Source of the DNA: Ramlibacter henchirensis
GTDB taxonomy: Bacteria; Pseudomonadota; Gammaproteobacteria; Burkholderiales; Burkholderiaceae_C
Length of the DNA stretch: 64,000 nt
Assembly (NCBI RefSeq): GCF_004682015.1
Contig: NZ_SMLM01000001.1
Span: forward strand, 682,001 to 746,000
Direction of reading: 5' to 3'
Numbering within the stretch: position 1 is the stretch's first letter; each line of letters opens with the position of its first letter. Below the pieces are notes generated by a model that saw only the letters and a list, made by a program, of their open reading frames with translations, had not been told where the DNA came from and did not search any database. Shown here in pieces: positions 1-7,621 of this stretch. Position numbers and translations under genes: made by a program.

Positions 1-398
1 CCATGACCATCGTGGCCGCGCCGCGCTACTTCGAGACCCACCCCGTCCCGGTGCGTGTGCAGGATCTGGTGCGGCACAACTGCATCACGCTGCGGCTCGC
101 CGGCGGCGGCATCTACGCCTGGGAACTGCGCGATGGCGGTCGCGAGGTCGAGGCGCGCGTCACCGGGCAAGTCACCTTCAATGGCGCCTACCAGATGCTC
201 AGCGCGGCGCTCAGCGGCTACGGCCTGGCATTCCTGCCCGAGGAGATGACACAGCCCCATGTTCGAGCTGGCCGGCTGGTGCGAGTGATGGACGATTGCT
301 GCCCCAGCTTCCCGGGCCTGCATGCCTACTACCCGAGCCGCCGGCACTCGTCCCGCGCCCTGCGGATGGTGATCGATGCGATCCGCGCCACGGATTGA
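1..398 (+). CDS. LysR-family transcriptional regulator, C-terminal part (5' end outside window)
   Basis: The visible 131 residues match the effector-binding half of LysR regulators. They run through a strand reading TGQVTFNGAYQML and then GYGLAFLPEEM, the typical end of the second Rossmann-like lobe, followed by the usual basic helical tail. The DNA-binding helix-turn-helix lies left of the window. The open frame continues to the window edge, so the Met at position 3 is internal. The gene converges on the esterase gene ending at 486. The regulated target cannot be told from here. Confidence 0.8.
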   Translation, partial: MTIVAAPRYFETHPVPVRVQDLVRHNCITLRLAGGGIYAWELRDGGREVEARVTGQVTFNGAYQMLSAALSGYGLAFLPEEMTQPHVRAGRLVRVMDDCCPSFPGLHAYYPSRRHSSRALRMVIDAIRATD

Positions 399-485
399 TT
401 CCCGACTTCAACCAATCATCACTGCTGCAGGCCCGCGAGGGTGCCAAGCCGAGGGCGTCGGATCGATTCGGCGCTGCCAGTTGTC

Positions 486-1433
486 TCAGCGTTGCCGGCT
501 CATGAACGCGAGCATCAGGTCGGTCAGCGCGCGGTCGGCGGTGTTGATCGAATACACCTCGGACATGTGACTGTGTCCGAGCAGCCAGTGAATGCGCGGG
601 CAGCGATTCGCTGCGCACATGGCATCCTGCAGCAGCTTCGCTTGCACCGGGAATTCGGCCGGGTCCAGCTCGGCGAACGCGAACATCAGGGGCACCCGCG
701 TCGAAGCCAGTCCAGGCAGTGCGGATTGCCCGGCGTGTTGCGAACCGTCGTTGCCGAAGTAGGCATTGATCGGCGCGTTCGTCAATCCAGCAGGTACTGC
801 AAACAGGCCCGAGACGATCATCGCGCCGGCGATGCCACCTTCCGGCTGCACGTGGAAGCGCGGATGGGCGACATAGTGCGCGACGTGCGCAGCGCCGGCC
901 GAATGTCCCATGAGGTAGATCCGCGCCGCATCGCCGCCGTGCCCGCGGACGTTGCCATGCACCCACCGCAGCGCCGCGGCGATGTCCTCCTGCGCGGCGG
1001 GCCACCGGTGATCCGGCGCGAGTCGGTGAGTCATGTTGACGCCGACCATGCCGCTGGCGACTGCCCACAGCATGATGTTGTCGTAGAAGGGGCTCGTGCC
1101 GCTGCGCTTGTTGCCGGCCGTGAAGCCACCGCCATGCACGAACACAAGCACGGGACGCGGCGCGCCTTTCGCCTCCGGCTCGAAGACGTCGAGACGGTGG
1201 CGCGCATCCGGCCCGTAGGCGATGTCGCGAGCGACCCTCACGCCGGCATAGGGCTCCTTGCGCGCGAGTGGCGCGTAGAGCGCGGCAGTTCGCGGCGGGT
1301 CGACCACGCGTCCCATCTGCCGCAGGCTGGCCTCAACTGCCGGCGGCACCTGGGAGGGCACGTAGTCCGGCGGCGGCGGCACTGCGGCGCAGGAAGCAAG
1401 GAGGAGTCCGGCAAGGGCAAGAGCATGGCGCAC
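486..1433 (-). CDS. Alpha/beta hydrolase (esterase/carboxylesterase type), probable lipoprotein
   Basis: A 315-residue protein with a lipoprotein signal (LAGLLLASC, lipobox Cys about residue 15), so it should be anchored in the cell envelope. The catalytic core shows the oxyanion motif HGGGF, the nucleophile elbow GHSAG and a late GHSHMSE histidine, as in hormone-sensitive-lipase/BD-FAE-like esterases. The acid residue is probably in the segment AELDPAEF. Substrate is unknown. It stands alone, convergent with the upstream LysR fragment, and is followed on its 5' side by a gene-poor stretch with a relic. Confidence 0.82.
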   Translation of the reverse strand: MRHALALAGLLLASCAAVPPPPDYVPSQVPPAVEASLRQMGRVVDPPRTAALYAPLARKEPYAGVRVARDIAYGPDARHRLDVFEPEAKGAPRPVLVFVHGGGFTAGNKRSGTSPFYDNIMLWAVASGMVGVNMTHRLAPDHRWPAAQEDIAAALRWVHGNVRGHGGDAARIYLMGHSAGAAHVAHYVAHPRFHVQPEGGIAGAMIVSGLFAVPAGLTNAPINAYFGNDGSQHAGQSALPGLASTRVPLMFAFAELDPAEFPVQAKLLQDAMCAANRCPRIHWLLGHSHMSEVYSINTADRALTDLMLAFMSRQR

Positions 1434-1763
1434 GGCTGTCCTTTCGCAAGTAACGCTGCAACCTTCTGGAATGTAGCGGTTGTTCCCGAGATCAATCCTG
1501 CGGTGAGGTGGTGGAAGTGCAGGGAGACCACTGCGAGAAGCTGCTGCTCCTGCTGGCGGCGCAAGGCTTCAAGGCGAAACGGACCGGGGGGTAGTTCGCG
1601 CGGGACTTGTCAGTCGGCTGGTCTGCCCAGTGGGTAGAAAATTGGATGCGGCTTCGGGTCGCAACAGACGAGGACACCGGCGGATTGACGGCTCCGAAGC
1701 TGCTGATGCCTCTGCAGAGCCGGAGGTTGCGGTCGAGCTCGGCTGCATGCGGCCGGACAAGCG
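1434..1763. other. Gene-poor spacer of 330 bp between two minus-strand hydrolases
   Basis: No intact gene is seen here. The left part, just upstream of the esterase start, should hold that gene's promoter, but no convincing -35/-10 pair was found. The middle holds a decayed Sui1-like reading frame, listed separately. The right part, about 1600-1763, gave nothing recognisable in any frame. Confidence 0.6.
1502..1594 (+). pseudogene. Relic of the 3' end of a translation factor Sui1/YciH-like gene
   Basis: In one plus-strand frame the codons from about 1508 read VVEVQGDHCEKLL and then AAQGFKAKRTGG, ending in TAG at 1592-1594. This is the signature C-terminus of bacterial Sui1/YciH proteins, which end in a VEVQGDH strand and a KAKRAGG-like tail. 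No start codon or upstream SUI1 domain is present: the frame degenerates just left of 1502. About 28 residues of a roughly 110-residue protein remain. I infer a deletion remnant. The identification is from memory of the family, not a search. Confidence 0.5.
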
Positions 1764-2573
1764 TCATTCCCACTTCGGCAGCATGCCTCGGACAGCTGCT
1801 GAAAGTTCGGTGGGGCTTGTCTCGGGAACATAGTGATCCGCGCCCGGAATTGCGACGGCCTCTATATCGGGCCTGAGCTCCTTCGTCTTCGACCAAGCGC
1901 TGCCGCTTAGCATCATGCTGTCGGCGCCATGCACCATCAGAGAAGGCTGGCGGAGTCGTCGGACTTCGTCCTCGAAGTCTTCCCGCATGCCCTCCACCGT
2001 GAGTGCCATTGCGTTCCCGTCGGCGAACGGCCGCCACGAGCCATCCGCTGCGACACGATAGCCGTGGCGCGCACGTCGCGCGATCGCGTCCCGCGGCAGC
2101 TTGGGATAACGTGCTGCAAGGTAAGACTCGACTTCGCAGAGGTCTGCGAAGGCGCGGTCCCCCGATTTCACGCGCGTGGCCAATGCATCGATCACGGCCG
2201 GTTCGATGAAGGGTGAGAAGTCGACCGCGACGATGCCTCGAACATGTTGCGGAAACCGATTGGCGGCGAAAAACGCGTTGCGTGCGCCCAGCGCATGGCC
2301 AAGGACGACCGCGGGTCCGATGTCCAGGTGCTCAATGAGGTCCGCGACGTCGCCCGCGAAATCCAGCGCGCGGTAACTTCCGGGTCTGCCACTTCGGCCG
2401 TGGCCGCGCTGGTCGATGCTCACGGCGCGGAAGTCTGGCGCAAGCATCGTCATAACGGGTTCGAAGACGTAAGCATTGGCGCTAATCCCATGCAGACACA
2501 CGAGGGGAATGCCTGCGCCCTGTGCTATGGCGAAGATAGAAGTGCCGCGGAGCTGGAAGACCTGTTCTTGCAT
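1764..2573 (-). CDS. Alpha/beta hydrolase-fold protein lacking the nucleophile serine
   Basis: A 269-residue cytosolic alpha/beta-hydrolase protein. It has the HG oxyanion strand (CLHGISANAYVFEP), the DQRGHGRS motif and a late GADHYVPE histidine. The nucleophile elbow reads GHALG where GHSLG is expected: codon GCG encodes Ala in place of Ser. It is clearly paralogous to the divergent gene starting at 2627, sharing the same ordered motifs (FEP, DQRGHGRS, RRAR.GY, ADHYVPE). Loss of the nucleophile suggests a pseudoenzyme, a partner subunit or a non-hydrolytic reaction. The frame is intact, so it is not an obvious pseudogene. Confidence 0.82.
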   Translation of the reverse strand: MQEQVFQLRGTSIFAIAQGAGIPLVCLHGISANAYVFEPVMTMLAPDFRAVSIDQRGHGRSGRPGSYRALDFAGDVADLIEHLDIGPAVVLGHALGARNAFFAANRFPQHVRGIVAVDFSPFIEPAVIDALATRVKSGDRAFADLCEVESYLAARYPKLPRDAIARRARHGYRVAADGSWRPFADGNAMALTVEGMREDFEDEVRRLRQPSLMVHGADSMMLSGSAWSKTKELRPDIEAVAIPGADHYVPETSPTELSAAVRGMLPKWE

Positions 2574-2626
2574 CTTCGAATCATCCGGTACATTTTGGAT
2601 GGATTAGCTTTTCCGGAGTGTCTTCG

Positions 2627-3457
2627 ATGGCTATGGAGCTCAACTCAGTCACGCTGGCTCTGCCCCACATCAAGCTGCACGCGGTCGAAGCGGGCGAGGG
2701 CCAGCTCGCCCTGATGTTCCACGGGATCACGGCCAACGCACACGTGTTCGAGCCCATGATCAGACAGCTCGCGCCGTACTTTCGCTGCCTGGCGTTTGAC
2801 CAGCGCGGCCATGGGCGCTCGGATAAGCCGGCGGCAGGCTATGACGCCTCGGATTTTGCGGAAGACATCGCTGCCATCATTCGCCATCTTGGCCACGGTC
2901 CGGCGCTGCTGATTGGCCACTCGCTTGGATCCCGCAACGCCATCGAAGCCGCCGCCAGGCACCCCGAGCTGATCAGCGGCGTAATCGGGATCGAATTCAT
3001 CCCGTTTATTGAAGAGCAGGTTCTCGACGACTTGGCCGCGCGTGTGGGCGGCGGCGACAGGATCTTTGCGTCGGTTGAGGAGATCGAGGAATACCTTGCT
3101 GGCCGCTATCCGCTGATGCCTGCCGACGCCGTAGCGAGGCGTGCGCGTTATGGCTACCTCAAGACAGATGCGGGTTGGCGCCCGCTCGCCGATCCGAAGG
3201 CAATGGCCGCTACGGCCGCTGGGCTGCGGGGAGACATGGAGCCCGCATTCCGCGCCAACAAGGTTCCCACCTTACTCATTCGAGGTTCGCTGTCCAAGTT
3301 GGTGACGGTCGAGGCTTGGCGTCGGGCCACGTCGGCGCGTCCCGACCTGAAGGCGCTCGAATTGCCGAACGCCGACCACTACGTACCGGAAGAAATCCCG
3401 GATCGCGTGGTGGAGGAAATCATGTCGTTCGCGCGCGCCGCGGCAATCATCGAATAG
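2627..3457 (+). CDS. Alpha/beta hydrolase, paralogue of the divergent neighbour
   Basis: A 276-residue alpha/beta hydrolase with FHGITANAHVFEP, DQRGHGRSD, an intact nucleophile elbow GHSLGSRN and a late NADHYVPE histidine. The region where the catalytic acid often sits reads RGSLSKLV, without an Asp, so the acid must be elsewhere or absent. The ATG at 2627 is chosen because GGAG at 2614-2617 is well spaced for it. A GTG at 2618 in the same frame would abut that ribosome site. Only about 50 bp separate this start from the divergent paralogue. It ends 3 bp from a convergent Bug receptor gene. Confidence 0.83.
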   Translation: MAMELNSVTLALPHIKLHAVEAGEGQLALMFHGITANAHVFEPMIRQLAPYFRCLAFDQRGHGRSDKPAAGYDASDFAEDIAAIIRHLGHGPALLIGHSLGSRNAIEAAARHPELISGVIGIEFIPFIEEQVLDDLAARVGGGDRIFASVEEIEEYLAGRYPLMPADAVARRARYGYLKTDAGWRPLADPKAMAATAAGLRGDMEPAFRANKVPTLLIRGSLSKLVTVEAWRRATSARPDLKALELPNADHYVPEEIPDRVVEEIMSFARAAAIIE

Positions 3458-3460
3458 CTG

Positions 3461-4417
3461 TCACTCCACCTTGATGTTGGCGTCCTTCACGACCTTAGTC
3501 CACTTGGTGATCTCGGAGCGAAGGAAGGCCTCGAACGCCTGGGGTGTGCTGCCGACAGGTTCGGTGCCGAGTGCCGCGAACCGCTCGCGAATCTCGGGCA
3601 TGGCCAGCACACGTGCCACCTCGCGTTGCCAGCGTTGGACGATCTCGGGCGGCGTGCGCGCCGGGAGGAAAAGCCCATTGAAATCGTAAATCTCGTAGCC
3701 GCTCAAGCCCGCTTCCGCGATCGTGGGCAGTTCCGGCATGGACTGCGCTCGCGTCGATCCCGTCACGGCAAGTGGCTTGAGCCTGCCCGCCTTGATGTGC
3801 GGCGTGGCAGAAGACAGGAGCGCGAAGAAGACGGGCACCTGGCCGGCGACCACGTCGGCCAGCGCAGGGCCACCACCCTTGTACGGGACATGCACGAGAT
3901 CGAGGCCCGTGCGCATCTTGAACATCTCTGCCGCGAGATGCTGGGCTGAACCGTTTCCGGAAGACGCAACCGCCAGCGGTGGCGTTTGCCCCTTGGCATA
4001 GGCGATGAACTCCCTAACGTTGTTCACGGGCACCGAGGGATGGACCACCAGCACGTTAGGCGCCTGCATCACCTGCGTCACGGGCACAAGGTCCTTGAGC
4101 GGCTCGTACGGCATCTTGGGGTACAGAGCCGGGTTCACTGCATGGGTCGTAATGTCCAACAGGATCGTGTAGCCGTCTGCCGGCTGGCGTGCGACATACT
4201 CGCCAGCGATCATGCCGGAAGCACCGGGCCTGTTCTCCACCACAACGTTCTGGCCGAGGCCCTCCGACAGCTTCGGGGCAATGAGCCTGGCCGTGACGTC
4301 GGCCCCGCCGCCCGGCGAGGTGCTCAAGATCAACCGGATGGGCTTGTTGGGAAATTGAGCGTGTGCCGCGCCGACGGCGAACGTCAGCAGCAGGAGAAAC
4401 CGGAAGATTGCTTTCAT
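3461..4417 (-). CDS. Bug-family tripartite tricarboxylate receptor (TctC-type periplasmic binding protein)
   Basis: A 318-residue secreted protein with a cleavable signal ending AHAQ at about residue 21. The mature part starts FPNKPIRLILSTSPGGGADV and contains the family landmarks VVENRPGASG and VPYKGGGPALADVVAGQVP. It should bind a small carboxylate or aromatic acid in the periplasm. No TctA/TctB membrane genes are nearby, which is common for the many Bug paralogues of Burkholderiales. It diverges from the isochorismatase-like gene at 4511, so its ligand may be related to that enzyme's substrate. Confidence 0.9.
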   Translation of the reverse strand: MKAIFRFLLLLTFAVGAAHAQFPNKPIRLILSTSPGGGADVTARLIAPKLSEGLGQNVVVENRPGASGMIAGEYVARQPADGYTILLDITTHAVNPALYPKMPYEPLKDLVPVTQVMQAPNVLVVHPSVPVNNVREFIAYAKGQTPPLAVASSGNGSAQHLAAEMFKMRTGLDLVHVPYKGGGPALADVVAGQVPVFFALLSSATPHIKAGRLKPLAVTGSTRAQSMPELPTIAEAGLSGYEIYDFNGLFLPARTPPEIVQRWQREVARVLAMPEIRERFAALGTEPVGSTPQAFEAFLRSEITKWTKVVKDANIKVE

Positions 4418-4450
4418 TCGTCGAGTCTAATCAGTGGCAATCAAGTGCGT

Positions 4451-4481
4451 CTAGCAGGGCTCCTCGTACGGGAGCCTAGAC
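4451..4481. promoter_or_regulatory. Inverted repeat in the divergent Bug receptor/cysteine hydrolase promoter region
   Basis: GGCTCC (4459-4464) and GGAGCC (4472-4477) are perfect arms around a 7-nt centre. Outer bases TCTAG (4451-4455) and TAGA (4478-4481) continue the symmetry with a small offset. It lies between the two divergent starts (4417 and 4511), the right place for a shared operator. No regulator is encoded next to it. Function is inferred only from symmetry and position. Confidence 0.35.
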
Positions 4482-4510
4482 AATAGATCACAGGAAACCC
4501 GGCGGTAACG

Positions 4511-5206
4511 ATGCATCATTACGTGACACCAGCCAACGTCGAGCAGCGGGTACTTCGCCGGCTTGGAAAGCGACACGCCATCGGTCGCTTCGATGCCTCG
4601 CGCACCGCGCTCGTCATCATCGACATGCAGAACTACTACGTTGCCGAGGGGTTTCCCTCGGGGAGTGCGCAGGCGCGAGGCATCGTTCCCAATATCAACC
4701 GCATGAGCTCTGCCATACGGGCTGCAGGCGCCAAGGTCATCTGGGTGCTCACGGGCTCGTCGAAGGCGATGGAGTTCTGGCCCAATCACCACATCCACAA
4801 TCTCTCGCCCGAGAACGCGGCCCGTCGCATCGCCAGCCTTGCCGAAGGTGGCGAGGGGCACAGGATTTATCCGGAGCTCGAGGTGCACCCGACAGACATA
4901 CTCACCAGCAAGGTGATGTACAGCGCGATGCTTCCGGGCCCCTCTTCCAATCTGCTCGACACCCTGGCGGAGCACGGCATCGACACGCTGCTTATCGCGG
5001 GTACCAAGACCAACGTGTGCTGCGAATCTACCGCGCGCGACGCGTACATGCTCGACTTCCGGGTGGCAATGCTTTCGGACTGCACGGCCACATCGAGCGA
5101 CGAGGAGCATGCCGCCACTCTCAATACCTTCCAGCTTTTTTTTGGCGACGTCATGAATTTCGACGACGTTGCCGCGCGCCTCGAGCCCCCAGCGAGACCG
5201 ACATGA
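4511..5206 (+). CDS. Isochorismatase-family cysteine hydrolase (amidase)
   Basis: A 231-residue cysteine hydrolase. The catalytic triad of the family is visible: Asp in VIIDMQNYY (about residue 38), Lys in SKVMYSA (about 136) and Cys in GTKTNVCCEST, preceded by the usual cis-peptide loop. Relatives hydrolyse maleamate, ureidoacrylate (RutB), N-carbamoylsarcosine or nicotinamide. The exact substrate is open. It overlaps the next gene by 4 bp (ATGA), so the two are translationally coupled, and it diverges from a Bug receptor. Together these suggest uptake and deamidation of a small nitrogenous acid. Confidence 0.85.
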   Translation: MHHYVTPANVEQRVLRRLGKRHAIGRFDASRTALVIIDMQNYYVAEGFPSGSAQARGIVPNINRMSSAIRAAGAKVIWVLTGSSKAMEFWPNHHIHNLSPENAARRIASLAEGGEGHRIYPELEVHPTDILTSKVMYSAMLPGPSSNLLDTLAEHGIDTLLIAGTKTNVCCESTARDAYMLDFRVAMLSDCTATSSDEEHAATLNTFQLFFGDVMNFDDVAARLEPPARPT

Positions 5207-5808
5207 CAAGCCCCTCCCTGAGCTACTTCCGCTTCCGCCGCTGGCATACGTACACTGAGGAAACGCTCGCCAATGAAGCGGGCGTGCCTGCCGACGGCAA
5301 GCCCGTGCGCAAGATTGTGCTGGGCGCCGTCATTCGCAATCCCTATGCCGGCAGCAACTCCATACAAGCGCTGGACGAGGTTGTACAGCACTCCGCCGCG
5401 CTAGGCGTGGAGTTCGGCCGGCGCCTGAACGCCTTGCTGGGCGACGACAGGCCCGAAAGCTTCGGCAAGGCCTGCATCGTTGGAACGGCGGGCGAGTATG
5501 AGCACGGCAATGCGTTTCTGACGGCCACTTTCGCGGACCCGCTGCGCGAAGCTCTAGGCGGGGGCAAGGCTTGGATCGCCTCGACTGGGAAGCGCGGCGT
5601 GCCAGGCACCACCATCGACATCCCGCTGGCCCACAAGGACGCGCTGTATGTGCGATCACATTACGACACTGTGACGGTCAGCTTCCCCGACGGTCCGAAC
5701 CCGGATGAAGTGCTAATCCTGTTCGCGGTGGCAACGCGTGGACGGCTGCACGCGCGACTCGGCGGCATCCAGGCGGAGAGAATTCAGGGCAAGGACGGGC
5801 TGCGCTGA
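5203..5808 (+). CDS. Amino acid synthesis family protein (DUF1185)
   Basis: A 201-residue protein starting at the ATG of the ATGA overlap with the cysteine hydrolase. The N-terminus has a RKIVLGAVIRNPYAG segment and the core has GTAGEYEHGNAF, with a central KAWIASTGKRG loop. These features match the DUF1185 'amino acid synthesis' family, whose chemistry is not established. In Burkholderiales such genes often accompany isochorismatase-like amidases and Bug receptors. It is probably the last gene of a two-gene operon, as no further plus-strand gene follows closely. Confidence 0.75.
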   Translation: MTSPSLSYFRFRRWHTYTEETLANEAGVPADGKPVRKIVLGAVIRNPYAGSNSIQALDEVVQHSAALGVEFGRRLNALLGDDRPESFGKACIVGTAGEYEHGNAFLTATFADPLREALGGGKAWIASTGKRGVPGTTIDIPLAHKDALYVRSHYDTVTVSFPDGPNPDEVLILFAVATRGRLHARLGGIQAERIQGKDGLR

Positions 5809-5997
5809 GTGCTCAGGAGATTTGCTGCGGACGTCTCGCGCAGAGACCGCCTCCCTATTCCGAAGAGGCGGGCCTGAGGGCCACGTAACGCATCATTTGC
5901 CTATCCGCGCCGCTCACGTGGCCGCGACAAGAGCGTCGGACTGAGACTCCGTCGGTTGGCGGGCAGGGGAGTGCGGCGCTAGTCCCGACTTGCCGAT

Positions 5998-6021
5998 GTC
6001 TGCTATCGGCCAATAGCGGAC
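5998..6021. repeat. Imperfect stem-loop in the 5809-6089 spacer
   Basis: GTCTGCTAT (5998-6006) and ATAGCGGAC (6013-6021) form a 9-bp stem with one mismatch around CGGCCA. It resembles a dispersed intergenic hairpin I have seen in proteobacterial genomes, but there is one copy here and copy number cannot be judged. A weaker stem, CCGCCTC (5847-5853) with GAGGCGG (5865-5871), lies upstream without a T-run. The rest of this 281-bp spacer shows no gene. Confidence 0.35.
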
Positions 6022-6089
6022 GTGGACTCGCAGAGTTATCGCTGAGGGGCAGCCAAACGGCCCCCCGGCATTCGCTCGATGAAATGGCT

Positions 6090-6533
6090 TCAGATGTCCG
6101 TTCGCTCTTTCGCGACCTCGCGCCGCTGCTCCATGTTGAAGCGCTTGTCATAAATCGGCCGCCCCCCGGTCGTCGGTCCGGGGTACTGGACGATCACCAT
6201 CAAGCCACCGGTCTCCGTCCGCAGCTCCTCCTCGCAATGGGGATCGCCGTGGAAGAACATGGTGCCGGGCCCATGCGTCTTGCCGCCAACCGTGAACTCG
6301 CCCTCGAGCACGTACCAGACCTGCGCGAAGTCGTGGCGATGCCAGGGATGGTAGGAACCCTTCTCGAAACGCAGCAGGCCGGCGTTCGGCTCGGTCGGGT
6401 TTTCGGGTCGCGGGTGGAAGAGCATCTTGCCGGTCTCGCCGGGCCAGCGAATGGTTTCCCATTCGATGTCGTCGATGTGGCGCACGGTGGGCGGCGGATC
6501 GGTGCGGTCGCCAGGTTTCTGGGCTAAGTCCAT
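6090..6533 (-). CDS. Single-domain cupin protein
   Basis: A 147-residue cupin. Motif 1 is visible as HPWHRHDFAQVWYVLEGE and motif 2 as PGTMFFHGDPHCEEE, giving His/His/Glu and a late His as probable metal ligands. The start at 6533 is chosen because AAGGAG lies just upstream. The longer in-frame extension to 6581 has no such site and runs towards the preceding gene. It is the third gene of a minus-strand LysR/receptor/cupin string, so it may act on the same substrate as the oxygenase operon. Specific activity is unknown. Confidence 0.8.
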   Translation of the reverse strand: MDLAQKPGDRTDPPPTVRHIDDIEWETIRWPGETGKMLFHPRPENPTEPNAGLLRFEKGSYHPWHRHDFAQVWYVLEGEFTVGGKTHGPGTMFFHGDPHCEEELRTETGGLMVIVQYPGPTTGGRPIYDKRFNMEQRREVAKERTDI

Positions 6534-6559
6534 CGATTGCTCCTTGTTGATTGGTGGAG

Positions 6560-7621
6560 TCACTTGCGCACCAGCGCGCACTCGCTCGTGGCGAGCGGCT
6601 GAAAGACCTGATCAGCCGGGTCGGTGGCCAGGACCTTGTAGTAGTCCCAAGGCCCCTTGGAATCTGCAGGCTTCTTCACTTCCACCAGGTACATGTCGTG
6701 CATGACTTGGCCGTCTTCGCGCACGCGGCCGTTGGCCGTGTAGGCGTCACGGATTGGCAGTTCCTTCATCTTCTTGGCGACGCGGTCGCCGTCATCACTG
6801 CCCGCAGCTTCGACGGCCTTCAGGAAGTGCCGGACGCTGGAGTACACGCCCGCCTGGGTCATCGTCGGCATTGCCTTGCGGCGCTCGAAGAACTTGCGGG
6901 CCCAGGCGCGCGAGTTGTCGTCACGGTCCCAGTAGAAAGCGGTGAGGAACTGCAACCCTTGCGAGGTCTTCAAGCCCAGGCTGTGCACGTCGTTGACGAA
7001 CACCGAGGGCGCCGCGAGCAGCTGGTTGCGCGTCAAGCCGAATTCGCCCGCCTGCTTGATGGCCGTGGTCAGGTCCCCACCTGCGCTGGCGAAGGCGACG
7101 ACCTTGGCCTTCGAAGCCTGCGCCTGGAGCAGGAACGAGCTCATGTCCGAGGCGTTCAGCGGATGCCGGACCTCGCCGACCACCTTGCCGCCCGCGGCCA
7201 TCACGGTCTTGCGGATGTCGGCGGCGAAGGCGTGCCCGAAAGCGTAGTCGACGGTGACCAGGAACCAGGTGTCCGCACCCCGCTCGGTGAGCAGCTTGGC
7301 CAGTCCGTGGCCGTTGCTGTAGCTGTTGTAGACCCACTGGCTCGAATAGGGCGTGCACGACTTTCCGGTGAACTGCGTCGATGCGGCTGTGACGAGCGTG
7401 ATCTTCTTGCGTTCGGTCGCCAGCGCTTGCACGGCCAGGCCGACGCTCGAGTTCGAGAAATCGGCGATCGCATCCACGCCGTCGCGGTCCATCCAAGTCC
7501 GTGCGATGGTCGCGCCCACGTCGGCCTTGTTCTGGTGGTCGCCCGACACCAGTTCGACCTTCACGCCATTGACCTTGCCGCCGAACTCCTCGATGGCCCG
7601 GCCGCGAGGGCACGGGGTCGG
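6560..7621 (-). pseudogene. ABC-type (branched-chain-like) substrate-binding protein, 5'-truncated
   Basis: The frame encodes most of a type I periplasmic binding protein (Peripla_BP_6). GGKVNGVKVELVSGDHQNKA is followed by the ligand-loop region and ends ATSECALVRK. The signal peptide and roughly the first 60 residues are missing. Reading upstream, the same frame runs through GRAIEEFGG and after about 20 codons hits TAG at 7622-7624, which is the stop of the LysR gene. The only start left is a GTG at 7564 inside the first domain. Without a signal peptide the product cannot reach the periplasm. I read this as a deletion that fused the LysR 3' end to the receptor body. Confidence 0.75.

Noticed and set aside
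5847..5871. Terminator after the DUF1185 gene
   Set aside because: CCGCCTC/GAGGCGG arms have an 11-nt loop and no T-run on either strand.
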